64,000 nucleotides of DNA, from assembly GCF_030818795.1 (NCBI RefSeq), contig NZ_JAUTAY010000001.1, positions 1,364,001 through 1,428,000 of the forward strand, read 5' to 3'. The position numbers and the translations under genes were made by a program. Below are positions 32,255 to 40,128 of the stretch, piece by piece (positions within the stretch are counted from its first letter, which is position 1; each line of letters begins with the position of its first letter). The notes beneath the pieces were generated by a model. It made no database searches and was not told the DNA's origin. It saw only the letters and a program-made list of their open reading frames with translations. Source of the DNA: Microbacterium sp. SORGH_AS_0862. GTDB lineage: Bacteria > Actinomycetota > Actinomycetes > Actinomycetales > Microbacteriaceae.

Positions 32255-32737
32255 TCAGCCGCCGAAGAGGCGGCCGAAGAACCCCTTCTTCTTCTCCCAG
32301 CCGTTCGCGGCGAGGAAGTCGAACAGGGGTTGCTTGATGCGGTCCGTGTCGAAGGACCAGCTGGCGGAGGTGCCGTCACGCTCCGGGGTCGTCACGCGCG
32401 TGCCGGTGACGACGCTGCGACTCATCCGCGACTGCTTGCCCGTGAAGGTCGAGGTGCTCCCGCCGAAGTGGAAGGACCAGTCCGTTGAGAACCCTCCGGA
32501 CATCTTCGAGGTGGTCTGCGTCTCGTCGGTGTCGAAGGTGCCCGCATCCTCGTCGAAGGTCACCTCGATCGAGTAGGCGTCGTCGATCTGCCCCGCGCCC
32601 AGCAGCGCGACGTACTGCACGTGCGCGATGTCCCAGGTGCCCTGGATGCGGTCCCCGACGGCACGGAAGACGAACGGCGAATCCGGAGCGTTCAGCTCGT
32701 CGACGCGGGTGAACAGCTCGGCAAGTGGCGTGCGCAT
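32255..32737 (-). CDS. Conserved hypothetical protein
   Basis: A 160-residue soluble protein of unrecognised family. It starts MRTPLAELFTRVDELNAP, has an amphipathic beta-rich middle (PFVFRAVGDRIQGTWDIAHV, YSIEVTFDEDAGTFD, SFHFGGSTSTFTGKQ) and ends with an aromatic basic helix WEKKKGFFGRLFGG that could touch a membrane or a partner. There are no Cys or obvious catalytic residues. It lies 72 nt upstream of the DUF4190-like gene on the same strand, so the two may be co-transcribed. An in-frame ATG further upstream gives 11 more residues with no better ribosome site. Confidence 0.72.
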   Translation of the reverse strand: MRTPLAELFTRVDELNAPDSPFVFRAVGDRIQGTWDIAHVQYVALLGAGQIDDAYSIEVTFDEDAGTFDTDETQTTSKMSGGFSTDWSFHFGGSTSTFTGKQSRMSRSVVTGTRVTTPERDGTSASWSFDTDRIKQPLFDFLAANGWEKKKGFFGRLFGG

Positions 32738-32844
32738 GCGAGGAAGATACCCCGCCGGCAGCGGGCGCAATTCGCCACTGTGGACAACCAGTCCAAAGGT
32801 GTACAGTTCCTCGGTCGCCGGCGTGCGGCGTCGGGCCCGGGTTC

Positions 32845-32850
32845 TAGGCT
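32845..32850 (+). promoter_or_regulatory. Leaderless -10 box of xthA
   Basis: TAGGCT, 6 nt before the ATG at 32857. Confidence 0.5.
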
Positions 32851-32856
32851 GGACGC

Positions 32857-33702
32857 ATGCGCCTGGCCACCTGGAACGTCAACTCGATCCGCGCACGCGT
32901 CGTTCGCACCGTGGAGTTCTGCGTCCGCGAGAACATCGATGTCCTGGCCATGCAGGAGATCAAGTGCAAGCCGGAGCAGTTCCCCTACGCGGCCTTCGAG
33001 GAGGCCGGCTACCACGTGGTCGCCCACGGCCTGAACCAGTGGAACGGCGTCGCGATCGCCAGCCGTGAGCCGATCACCGAGGTCGAGACGGCCTTCCCCG
33101 GCATGCCCGGGTTCCTCAAGGGGCACGAAGGGCCCGACCTCCCGCAGGAGGCCCGCGCCATCGGTGCGACCATCGACGGCGTGCGGGTCTGGAGCCTGTA
33201 CGTCCCGAACGGTCGCGGACTCGACGACCCGCACTACCTCTACAAGCTCGACTGGCTCGCCGCGCTCACGGGATACACCCGCGAGACCCTCACGTCGAAC
33301 CCCGATCTGCCGCTCGCCCTGGTCGGCGACTTCAACATCGCACCGACCGATGCCGACAACGGCGACCCGACCGTCGTCGAGGGCGTCACGACGCACGTCT
33401 CGCCTCCCGAGCGCGAGGCGTTCCGCGCCCTGCTGGATGCGGGCCTCAGCGACACCGTCCGCCCGCTCGTGCCCACCGGCTACACGTACTGGGACTACAA
33501 GCAGTTGCGCTTCCCCCGCAACGAGGGCCTGCGCATCGACTTCATCCTCGGCTCGCACGCCTTCGCGGATGCCGTCGCGGGCGCGGCCATCCACCGCGAC
33601 GAACGCAAGGGCGAGATCCCCAGCGACCACGTGCCCGTCGTCGTCGACCTCGACTTCGCGGGCGACGAGGACGACGACGACCGCCCCATGATCTTCGGCT
33701 GA
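32857..33702 (+). CDS. xthA: Exodeoxyribonuclease III (AP endonuclease)
   Basis: A 281-residue ExoIII-family protein. All active-site blocks are in place: MRLATWNVNSIRAR (Asn), LAMQEIKCKPEQFP (metal Glu), WNGVAIASR, SLYVPNGRGLDDPHYLYKLD (Tyr), VGDFNIAPTDADN (Asp and Asn), and SDHVPVVVDL (Asp-His) at the C-terminus. It cuts DNA at abasic sites and trims 3' ends in base excision repair. An acidic tail (GDEDDDDRP) follows the last motif. It is a single gene closed by a strong hairpin. Confidence 0.95.
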   Translation: MRLATWNVNSIRARVVRTVEFCVRENIDVLAMQEIKCKPEQFPYAAFEEAGYHVVAHGLNQWNGVAIASREPITEVETAFPGMPGFLKGHEGPDLPQEARAIGATIDGVRVWSLYVPNGRGLDDPHYLYKLDWLAALTGYTRETLTSNPDLPLALVGDFNIAPTDADNGDPTVVEGVTTHVSPPEREAFRALLDAGLSDTVRPLVPTGYTYWDYKQLRFPRNEGLRIDFILGSHAFADAVAGAAIHRDERKGEIPSDHVPVVVDLDFAGDEDDDDRPMIFG

Positions 33703-33710
33703 CCGCCTCC

Positions 33711-33760
33711 GTTCCCTTGTCTCAGATCGACGCCGCGGCGTCGATCTGAGACAGGGGAAC
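33711..33760. terminator. Long palindromic terminator/repeat after xthA
   Basis: A 17-bp perfect arm TGTCTCAGATCGACGCC is matched by its complement across only 2 nt, and GTTCCC/GGGAAC extend the stem to about 24 bp with one T-G pair. It starts 9 nt after the xthA stop. The core TGTCnCAGATCG recurs in two hairpins at 43265-43382. Confidence 0.8.
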
Positions 33761-33833
33761 ACCGGTGGGAGAGACACCCCGGGGCGTCAATGCTCTCCGT
33801 CTGGCGGGGGATGCCGCATCCGACGGCCCGCTC

Positions 33834-33839
33834 TAGGTT
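33834..33839 (+). promoter_or_regulatory. -10 box of the NarL-type kinase operon
   Basis: TAGGTT, 6 nt before the ATG at 33846; the gap GGGAGG would also serve as a ribosome site if a leader existed. Confidence 0.45.
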
Positions 33840-33845
33840 GGGAGG

Positions 33846-35087
33846 ATGCTGCCGCTTACGCCCGCACAACAGCGCGGTGACCTCCTGCTGGCCGCCGCCA
33901 TGTGCATCGGCGCGCTGATCAGCGCTGCGCTCTCCTCCGTCGCCGGCATCTACGGCGAGCACCAGGGCTCGATGGCCGCCGCCGTCGCCTACGCGTTCGT
34001 GCTCGCCGTCCCGCTCGCGGTCCGCCGACGCTGGCCGGCCACGGTCGCGGTCGTCGTCTGCGGCGCATACTTCGCCGCCGTGACCCTCCGCGTCCCCGAG
34101 ATCTACGCGGGCAACATCGCCATGTTCATCGCCATCTACACGGTGGGCGCCTGGTCGCCGAACCGGCGGCGCGCGATGTGGACCCGCATCGGCATCATCG
34201 CCGGGATGGCGGTGTGGCTGATGGTGACGATGTTCGTCGACGCGACGAGCGATATCGAGATCGACGGCGTCTCGCGTGCGGGCGCCTTCTCGCCGTACGT
34301 CGCCTCGATGCTGCTCACGCTCCTCATCAACGCCCTCTACTTCGGCGGCGCGTACTTCTTCGGCGAGCGCACCTGGGCGAGCAGGCAGCAGCGCGCGCTG
34401 CTCGAGGAGCGCACCGCGGAGCTCGAACGCGAACGCGAACGCAGCGCCGAGCAGGCGGTGGCGCTGGAGCGGGTGCGGCTCGCCCGCGAGCTCCACGACG
34501 TCGTCGCCCACCACGTCTCCCTCATGGGCGTGCAGGCGGGCGCGGCGCGCATGGTGATGAGCAAGGATCCGCAGGCCGCCGGCGCGACGCTGGCGCGCGT
34601 GGAGGAGTCGGCGCGCTCAGCTCTCAGCGAGCTGCGGCACCTGCTCGAGACGCTTCGAACGCCCGGCGACACGAGCGAGGAGACATCCGTCGGCCTGGAA
34701 GGGCTCGAGAAGCTGGTCGCCGAGGCGAGCGCGGCGGGGGTCGCCTCGCAGCTGCGCATCATCGGTGAGGAGCGCGACGTGCCCGACACGGTCCAGGTCA
34801 ACCTGTACCGGATCGCACAGGAGGCGCTCACCAACGCCCGCCGTCACGCCGGCCCCGGCGCGCGCGCCGACGTGCGTCTGCGCTACGGCCCCGAAGGGGT
34901 GGAGCTGGAGGTCGCCAACACCGGCCGCCCGGTGGCCGAGATCACGCCCGGGATGGGCCTGATCGGAATGCGGGAGCGTGCCGCCGCATCCGGCGGCACG
35001 ATCGACGCCGCACCCCGATCCAGCGGAGGATTCGTCGTGCGCGTGCGCGTTCCCCTCACCCCGCTCGTCGCGGTGGACGCCCGGTGA
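33846..35087 (+). CDS. NarL-type sensor histidine kinase (HisKA_3)
   Basis: A 413-residue membrane kinase. About five hydrophobic segments fill residues 13-180. Then comes a coiled-coil linker rich in Glu and Arg (ERTAELERERERSAEQAVAL), the HisKA_3 box LARELHDVVAHHVSLMGVQ with the phospho-His, an N-box QEALTNARRHAGPG and a G-box GMGLIGMRERAAASGG. It phosphorylates the regulator encoded next, with a 4-nt overlap. The inputs are unknown. A NatAB-like ABC transporter follows the pair after a 419-bp gap full of inverted repeats, and may be its target, as is common for such kinases in actinobacteria. Confidence 0.92.
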   Translation: MLPLTPAQQRGDLLLAAAMCIGALISAALSSVAGIYGEHQGSMAAAVAYAFVLAVPLAVRRRWPATVAVVVCGAYFAAVTLRVPEIYAGNIAMFIAIYTVGAWSPNRRRAMWTRIGIIAGMAVWLMVTMFVDATSDIEIDGVSRAGAFSPYVASMLLTLLINALYFGGAYFFGERTWASRQQRALLEERTAELERERERSAEQAVALERVRLARELHDVVAHHVSLMGVQAGAARMVMSKDPQAAGATLARVEESARSALSELRHLLETLRTPGDTSEETSVGLEGLEKLVAEASAAGVASQLRIIGEERDVPDTVQVNLYRIAQEALTNARRHAGPGARADVRLRYGPEGVELEVANTGRPVAEITPGMGLIGMRERAAASGGTIDAAPRSSGGFVVRVRVPLTPLVAVDAR

Positions 35088-35746
35088 GCGGCCGCATCCG
35101 GGTCGTCCTCGCCGATGACCACGCCATGATGCGGGCGGGCTTTCGCACCATCCTGACCCTCGACGATCGCATCGACGTCGTCGGCGAGGCGGGTACGGGT
35201 GCCGAGGCGATCGCGCAGGCCCGCGCCCTGCGTCCCGACGTCGTCTGCATGGACGTGCAGATGCCCGACCTCGACGGGCTGGAGGCGACCCGGCGGATCA
35301 TCGCCGATCCCGACATCCCCTCGGCCGTGCTGGTGGTGACGACCTTCGACCGCGACGACTACCTGTTCGCCGCGCTCGACGCCGGTGCCAGCGGGTTCTT
35401 GCTGAAGAACGCGGGACCCGAGGAGCTGACCGCCGCCGTGCGGGTCGTCGCCGCCGGCGACGCGCTGCTCGCCCCGGAGGTCACCCGTCGCGTCATCGCC
35501 CGGTTCGCGAACCCGGCGGTCTCGGCATCCGCTCCCGAACCGCTGCCGGTCTCGAGCCCGCTGACCGAGCGCGAGGAGGAGGTGCTCCGCCTCATGGCGG
35601 ATGCGCTGTCCAACGGTGAGATCGCCGAGCGACTCTACATCGGCGAGGCGACGGTGAAGACCCACGTGTCCAACGTGCTGGCCAAGCTCGGCGCCCGCGA
35701 CAGGGTGCAGGCCGTCGTCCTGGCCCATCGCCACGGCCTCGCCTGA
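35084..35746 (+). CDS. NarL/LuxR-type response regulator
   Basis: A 220-residue regulator: receiver domain at 1-125 with acidic pocket LADDH, phospho-Asp57 (VVCMDVQMPD), Thr in VLVVTTFDRDDY and Lys in SGFLLKNAG; a LuxR HTH at about 155-215 (LTEREEEVLRLMADALSNGE, YIGEATVKTHVSNVLAKLGA). GTG start overlapping the kinase stop. It would bind DNA as a dimer after phosphorylation, perhaps the inverted repeats directly downstream. Confidence 0.93.
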   Translation: MSGRIRVVLADDHAMMRAGFRTILTLDDRIDVVGEAGTGAEAIAQARALRPDVVCMDVQMPDLDGLEATRRIIADPDIPSAVLVVTTFDRDDYLFAALDAGASGFLLKNAGPEELTAAVRVVAAGDALLAPEVTRRVIARFANPAVSASAPEPLPVSSPLTEREEEVLRLMADALSNGEIAERLYIGEATVKTHVSNVLAKLGARDRVQAVVLAHRHGLA

Positions 35747-35785
35747 CTCCGTTCACCCTCAGCACCTCTCTGCCCGAGTTGCGTC

Positions 35786-35820
35786 GCATGTGCGCAGATG
35801 CGCCACTTCTGCGCACATGC
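35786..35820. repeat. 13-bp inverted repeat, possible terminator of the two-component operon
   Basis: GCATGTGCGCAGA and TCTGCGCACATGC are perfect inverted arms 9 nt apart, 40 nt after the response-regulator stop. Confidence 0.65.
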
Positions 35821-35832
35821 ACCTGTTGATCT

Positions 35833-35869
35833 CTGCCGCGGCCGCGCATTTCTGGCGCGGCTGCGGCAG
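35833..35869. repeat. GC-rich stem-loop, possible terminator
   Basis: CTGCCGC pairs with GCGGCAG and GCCGCGC with GCGCGGC around a short loop, with one G-T pair between the two stem halves. Confidence 0.6.
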
Positions 35870-35954
35870 TCGCGCGGCGCCCCGCCCACGCTGAGCGGCC
35901 CGGATGCGGCACCGCCAGGCCCCCGGATGCGGCACCCGCCGGACCCCGTGCAGC

Positions 35955-36039
35955 GCGACGTCTGCACGACGGGTGGCTCCGAGGGCGTCCCATCCACCCC
36001 GCCCGGTCACTCCTGCACCGCGCGTCGTGCAGATGTCGC
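35955..36039. repeat. Widely spaced 17-nt inverted repeat
   Basis: GCGACGTCTGCACGACG (35955-35971) and CGTCGTGCAGATGTCGC (36023-36039) are inverted copies with one mismatch and 51 nt between them. It may be an operator pair or the arms of a larger stem. It lies 125 nt before the ABC transporter gene. Confidence 0.55.
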
Positions 36040-36165
36040 GGTTCTCGACCGCATCCGCCGAGGAAGGCCGCTCCGCCGGAAGGGGGAGGTCACGAACCCG
36101 TCCGGGGAGGGAGGTGCGCTCGGATGCGGCGGACGTAACGTCGGAGCACGGACCAAGGAGGACGC

Positions 36166-37047
36166 ATGCTGCGCCTGTCAGGAGTGACAAAGAACTACGG
36201 CACACGCCGGGTGCTCGACGATGTCGGGTTCACCGTCGAGAGCGGCCGGCTCACCGGCTTCGTCGGCGGCAACGGCGCCGGAAAGACCACGACGATGCGC
36301 ATCGCGCTGGGCGTGCTCTCGGCGGATGCGGGCACGGTCGAGATCGACGGCACGCCCATCACGAGCGAGGACCGTCGCCGCTTCGGATACATGCCCGAGG
36401 AGCGCGGCCTGTATCCCAAGATGAAGGTCGGCGAGCACATCGCCTACCTCGCTCGCCTCCACGGCTACAGCAAGGCCGCCGCCACCGCGAACGCGGAGAA
36501 GCTGCTGGAGCGCCTCGGACTCGGCGAGCGCCTCGGCGACACGGTCGAGACCCTCTCGCTCGGAAACCAGCAGCGCGCGCAGATCGCGGCAGCGCTCGTG
36601 CACGACCCCGAGGTGCTCATCCTCGACGAGCCGTTCTCGGGCCTCGACCCGCTCGCGGTCGAGGTCGTCGCGGGCGTGCTCGCCGAGCGCGCCGCGTCGG
36701 GAGTCGCCGTGCTCTTCTCGTCCCACCAGCTCGACGTCGTCGAGCGCCTCTGCGACGACCTTGTCATCATCGCGGGCGGCACGATCCGCGCGGCGGGCGG
36801 TCGAGAGCAGCTCCGCGCCGAGTACAGCTCACCGCGCTTCGAGCTCGTCACCGGCGGCGACCTGGGCTGGCTCCGCGACGTGCCCGAAGTCACCGTCGTC
36901 GAGCTCGCCGGCGGCGAGGCCGTGTTCGAGGCCTCCCCCGAGGTCGCCCGCGCCGTCCTCTCCCGCGCGGCGGCGTCCGGAGACGTCGACGCCTTCTCGC
37001 CGCAACGTCCCACACTCACGCAGATCTTCCGGGAGGTCATCCGATGA
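36166..37047 (+). CDS. ABC transporter ATP-binding protein (NatA-like)
   Basis: A 293-residue ATPase. Walker A GGNGAGKTTTM (near 38-48), Q-loop region GYMPEERGLYP, signature LSLGNQQRAQIAAAL (LSLGN instead of LSGGQ), Walker B VLILDEPFSGLDPLA and H-loop FSSHQLDVVE. A C-terminal DUF4162-like domain follows from about 220. The EERGLYPKMK and LSLGNQQR forms are typical of Na+/drug exporters of the NatA type. AAGGAGG lies 4 nt before the ATG. It is translationally coupled (4-nt overlap) with the permease gene. Confidence 0.93.
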   Translation: MLRLSGVTKNYGTRRVLDDVGFTVESGRLTGFVGGNGAGKTTTMRIALGVLSADAGTVEIDGTPITSEDRRRFGYMPEERGLYPKMKVGEHIAYLARLHGYSKAAATANAEKLLERLGLGERLGDTVETLSLGNQQRAQIAAALVHDPEVLILDEPFSGLDPLAVEVVAGVLAERAASGVAVLFSSHQLDVVERLCDDLVIIAGGTIRAAGGREQLRAEYSSPRFELVTGGDLGWLRDVPEVTVVELAGGEAVFEASPEVARAVLSRAAASGDVDAFSPQRPTLTQIFREVIR

Positions 37048-38165
37048 ACGCGAGAATCCCCGCAGCCCCCACCACCGCCCAGAGCGTCTGGCTGGTCGCC
37101 GAACGCGAGATCGGCTCCAAGCTGCGTAGCAAGTCGTTCGTGATCTCGACCGTCATCCTCTTCGTGCTCGCCCTCGGCGCGGTCGTCTGGGGCGGGTTCA
37201 CGGCGAGCGACACGAGCGGCATCAAGGTGGCCGTGACGCCGGCGACCGCATCCGTCGTCTCGGGTGTCTCGGGACTCGACGTGACGGATGCGGACTCCTC
37301 CGACGCCGCCATGGCGCTCGTCACCGACGGCACCGTCGAGGCGGCTCTCGTCCCCACCGCGGATGTTCCGGACGTGACGGCTTCCGGCTCGTTCGACTAC
37401 ACGGTGGTGGGCAACGACGATCTGCCCTCCGGGCTGCTCCCGCTGCTCAGCCAGTCGCCGCCGGTGCACCTGCTGGAGCCCTCGAGCACCGACTTCCTGC
37501 TGCGCTACTTCGTGGCCCTCGGATTCGGCGTCGTGTTCCTCCTGGCCGCATCCACCTTCGGCGGCACGATCGCGCAGTCGGTCGTCGAGGAGAAGCAGAC
37601 CCGCGTCGTCGAGCTGCTGATCTCCGCCATCCCGGTGCGGGCGCTGCTGGCCGGCAAGGTCATCGGCAACACGATCCTGGCGATGGGTCAGATCGTGGTG
37701 CTGGCGGCGATCGCGATCGTCGGGTTGTCGATGACGGGGCAGGATCTCGTGCTCACCGGGCTCGGCGGACCCATCGTGTGGTTCGCGATCTTCTTCCTGC
37801 TGGGCTTCATCCTGCTGGCCTCGCTGTTCGCCGCGGCCGGCGCGATGGTGTCGCGCATGGAGGACATCGGCTCGACGACGGCACCGCTCACGATGCTCGT
37901 GATGCTGCCGTACTTCCTGGTCATCTTCTTCAACGACAACCAGCTCGTGCTGACGATCATGTCCTACGTGCCGTTCTCGGCTCCGGTCGCGATGCCGCTG
38001 CGGCTCTACCTGGGCGACGCGATGTGGTGGGAGCCGCTGGTCTCGCTCGTCGTCCTCGCGATCACGTGCGTCCTGGCGATCTGGGTCGGCTCACGCATCT
38101 ACAGCCGTTCGCTGCTGCGGATGGGGGCACGCGTGAAGCTGTCCGAGGCGCTCTCGCGCAGCTGA
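37044..38165 (+). CDS. ABC-2 type permease (NatB-like)
   Basis: A 373-residue membrane protein. One N-terminal helix (residues about 33-53) is followed by a large outer domain of about 110 residues, then five to six helices from about 160 to 350, the NatB layout. SVVEEKQTRVVELLISAIPVR is the conserved cytoplasmic coupling segment that contacts the ATPase; the C-terminal IYSRSLLRMGARVKLSEAL is also typical. With the upstream ATPase it would form an exporter for Na+, antibiotics or peptides; the substrate is unknown. ATG within the ATPase stop (ATGA). Confidence 0.92.
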   Translation: MNARIPAAPTTAQSVWLVAEREIGSKLRSKSFVISTVILFVLALGAVVWGGFTASDTSGIKVAVTPATASVVSGVSGLDVTDADSSDAAMALVTDGTVEAALVPTADVPDVTASGSFDYTVVGNDDLPSGLLPLLSQSPPVHLLEPSSTDFLLRYFVALGFGVVFLLAASTFGGTIAQSVVEEKQTRVVELLISAIPVRALLAGKVIGNTILAMGQIVVLAAIAIVGLSMTGQDLVLTGLGGPIVWFAIFFLLGFILLASLFAAAGAMVSRMEDIGSTTAPLTMLVMLPYFLVIFFNDNQLVLTIMSYVPFSAPVAMPLRLYLGDAMWWEPLVSLVVLAITCVLAIWVGSRIYSRSLLRMGARVKLSEALSRS

Positions 38166-38190
38166 TCCCGCGTCTCGTCTCGCTTCGCTC

Positions 38191-38227
38191 GCTCAACGAC
38201 CGGTGCTGACCCCGCCGGTCGTTGAGC
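38191..38227. terminator. Bidirectional hairpin of the GGTCGTTGAGCGA dispersed-repeat type
   Basis: GCTCAACGACCGG and CCGGTCGTTGAGC form a perfect 13-bp stem with an 11-nt loop between convergent stops at 38165 and 38259. On the right the sequence continues GACGAGCTCAGCGAGGAGAC, and on the left CGTCTCGTCTCGCTTCGCTC, which pair partly. I recall this sequence as a dispersed intergenic repeat in Microbacteriaceae. Confidence 0.75.
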
Positions 38228-38258
38228 GACGAGCTCAGCGAGGAGACGAAACGCGACC

Positions 38259-40052
38259 TCAGGTGCGATGGGCGGCGCGACCGCCGTGCCCGCCCATCGC
38301 ATCGGCCGCGCGCACCTGAGCGAGGTGCGACAGCGCCTGTGGCGTGTTGCCGATCTGCCGGCGGGCTGTCGGGTCGTACTCCTCGGAGAACAGCCCCAGA
38401 TCGTTCGCGGTCTCGCAGGCGCGGTCCATGAGCGTCCGCGCGTCGTCGACCCGCCCCACCCGCGCGTACTGCTCCACGAGCCAGAACGTGCACGCGATGA
38501 ACGGATGCTCGCCGCCCGCCAACCCGTCCACGCCGGTCTGCGTGCGATACCGGTTCACGAGCCCGTCGGGCATGAGCTCCGCCTCGATGCGCGCGACTGT
38601 CGCGACCATGCGCGGATCGTCGGGTTCGCAGAAGCCCACCTGCGGCAGCAGGAGCAGGGAGGCATCGACCTCCGTCGAGCCGTAGTGCTGCACGAACGCT
38701 CCGGATGCGGCATCCACCCCGTGGGCGTCGATCTCCTCACGCAGCCGGTCGCGCAGCGCCTCCCACTTCGCGACCGGTCCGTCCTGCCCATATCTGCGCA
38801 CCGCCCGTACGCCGCGATCGAAGGCGGCCCACATCATCGCGCGCGACTGGGTGAAGCGCTGCGGATCGCCGCGCACCTCCCAGATCCCGTTGTCGGGTTC
38901 GTCGATACGGGCCTCGACGCCGTCGAGCAGCGCGCGCTGCAGCGCCCACGCGAGCGGGTCGTCGGGCACGCCTGCCACGCGAGCCGCCTCGAGCGACACC
39001 ATGACCTCACCCACGACGTCGGCCTGATACTGCGTGACCGCACCGTTGCCGATCCGCACCGGCGCCGATCCCTCGTAGCCGGGCAGGCTCGTCAGCTGAC
39101 GCTCCGGCAGGTCGCGCTCGCCGGCGACGCCGTACATGATCTGCATCTGGCGCGGATCCCCCGCGATCGCACGGATGAGCCAGGACCGCCACTGCTCGGC
39201 GACCTGGAGGAACCCGTGCGCGACGAGCGCCTCGAGGGTGAGTGCCGCATCACGCAGCCAGACGTACCGGTAGTCCCAGTTGCGCTCTCCCCCGATCTGC
39301 TCGGGGAGAGACGTGGTGACCGCTGCGACGATGCCGCCCGTGTCCTGATGGCTGAGCGCCCGCAGGACGAGAAGAGAACGCACGACCTCGTCGCGATGCG
39401 GTCCGTCGTGATCGATGGATGCGGCGAAGCCGGTCCACCAGGCCCGCGTGTGCTCGAGGGCCGCATCCACGTCCAGCGGCGCGGGCGTCGGCAGGTAGGA
39501 AGGGTTCCAGGTGGCCACGAGGTCGGCCGTCTGACCCGCGCTGACGCTCACGCGCCCGCGGTGCGCCCGCCCGTGCGGGGTGAGCGCGACGCCGCGGACG
39601 ACGAGTGCGTCCGGACCGGCGATCGCGTGGAGCGCCGGTTCCGCCGCATCCCCCACCTGACGCACCCAGGGGATCGCGCGCGCATAGTCGAAGCGGATGC
39701 GCAGATGCGTCGTGAACTCGACGACGCCGCTGATGCCGACGATGCGGCGCACGATGTCGACGCGTCCTCCGTCGATGGGCAGGAAGTCGTGCACCTCGGC
39801 GACACCGCTCGCACTCTCCCACCGGGTCACGAGCACGAAGGTGTCGCCGTCGTAGTGCCGGCTCGCGACGGCATCCGCGTCCTCCGGTCGCAGATGCCAC
39901 GCGCCCTGCTCGTTCTCGCCGAGAAGCGCGCCGAAGACGGATGCGGAGTCGAACCGCGGTGCGCAGAACCAGTCGATGCTGCCCTCGCGCGAGACCAGGG
40001 CGGCGGTGCGACAGTCGCTGAGGACGGCGTAGTCCTCGATCGGGGCGCTCAT
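38259..40052 (-). CDS. Glycoside hydrolase family 15 protein (glucoamylase/trehalase-like)
   Basis: A 597-residue cytoplasmic protein with the bacterial GH15 layout: an N-terminal beta-sandwich (PIEDYAVLSDCRTAALVSRE, SIDWFCAPRFDS) and an (alpha/alpha)6 barrel. Marks of the barrel are NWDYRYVWLRDAALTLEALV, with the catalytic-acid region GIWEVRG, and GEHPFIACTFWLVEQYARVG near the C-terminus with the second Glu. Relatives in mycobacteria hydrolyse trehalose, others alpha-glucans. The start ATG at 40052 gives the standard N-terminus. It is divergent from a glucose-6-phosphate dehydrogenase gene 77 nt away; glucose released here could feed that enzyme, though this is only a guess. Confidence 0.92.
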   Translation of the reverse strand: MSAPIEDYAVLSDCRTAALVSREGSIDWFCAPRFDSASVFGALLGENEQGAWHLRPEDADAVASRHYDGDTFVLVTRWESASGVAEVHDFLPIDGGRVDIVRRIVGISGVVEFTTHLRIRFDYARAIPWVRQVGDAAEPALHAIAGPDALVVRGVALTPHGRAHRGRVSVSAGQTADLVATWNPSYLPTPAPLDVDAALEHTRAWWTGFAASIDHDGPHRDEVVRSLLVLRALSHQDTGGIVAAVTTSLPEQIGGERNWDYRYVWLRDAALTLEALVAHGFLQVAEQWRSWLIRAIAGDPRQMQIMYGVAGERDLPERQLTSLPGYEGSAPVRIGNGAVTQYQADVVGEVMVSLEAARVAGVPDDPLAWALQRALLDGVEARIDEPDNGIWEVRGDPQRFTQSRAMMWAAFDRGVRAVRRYGQDGPVAKWEALRDRLREEIDAHGVDAASGAFVQHYGSTEVDASLLLLPQVGFCEPDDPRMVATVARIEAELMPDGLVNRYRTQTGVDGLAGGEHPFIACTFWLVEQYARVGRVDDARTLMDRACETANDLGLFSEEYDPTARRQIGNTPQALSHLAQVRAADAMGGHGGRAAHRT

Positions 40053-40115
40053 GGTCCGATCATGCCGTGTCGCGCGGCCTGGGCCGCGTCCGGCGCGGCA
40101 ACTCATAGCGGGGAC

Positions 40116-40121
40116 TAACGT
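40116..40121 (+). promoter_or_regulatory. Leaderless -10 box of zwf
   Basis: TAACGT, 7 nt before the GTG at 40129. It overlaps an in-frame GTG at 40120, so that earlier codon is an unlikely start if this box is used. Confidence 0.45.
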
Positions 40122-40128
40122 GGCCTTC

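Larger units (their letters stand above)
35747..36165. other. 419-bp intergenic region rich in inverted repeats
   Basis: No plausible gene. It holds a 13-bp perfect stem-loop (35786-35820), a 15-bp GC-rich stem-loop (35833-35869) and a pair of 17-nt inverted copies (35955-35971 and 36023-36039). The first two are suited to ending the two-component operon; the third lies nearer the ABC transporter promoter. Confidence 0.6.
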
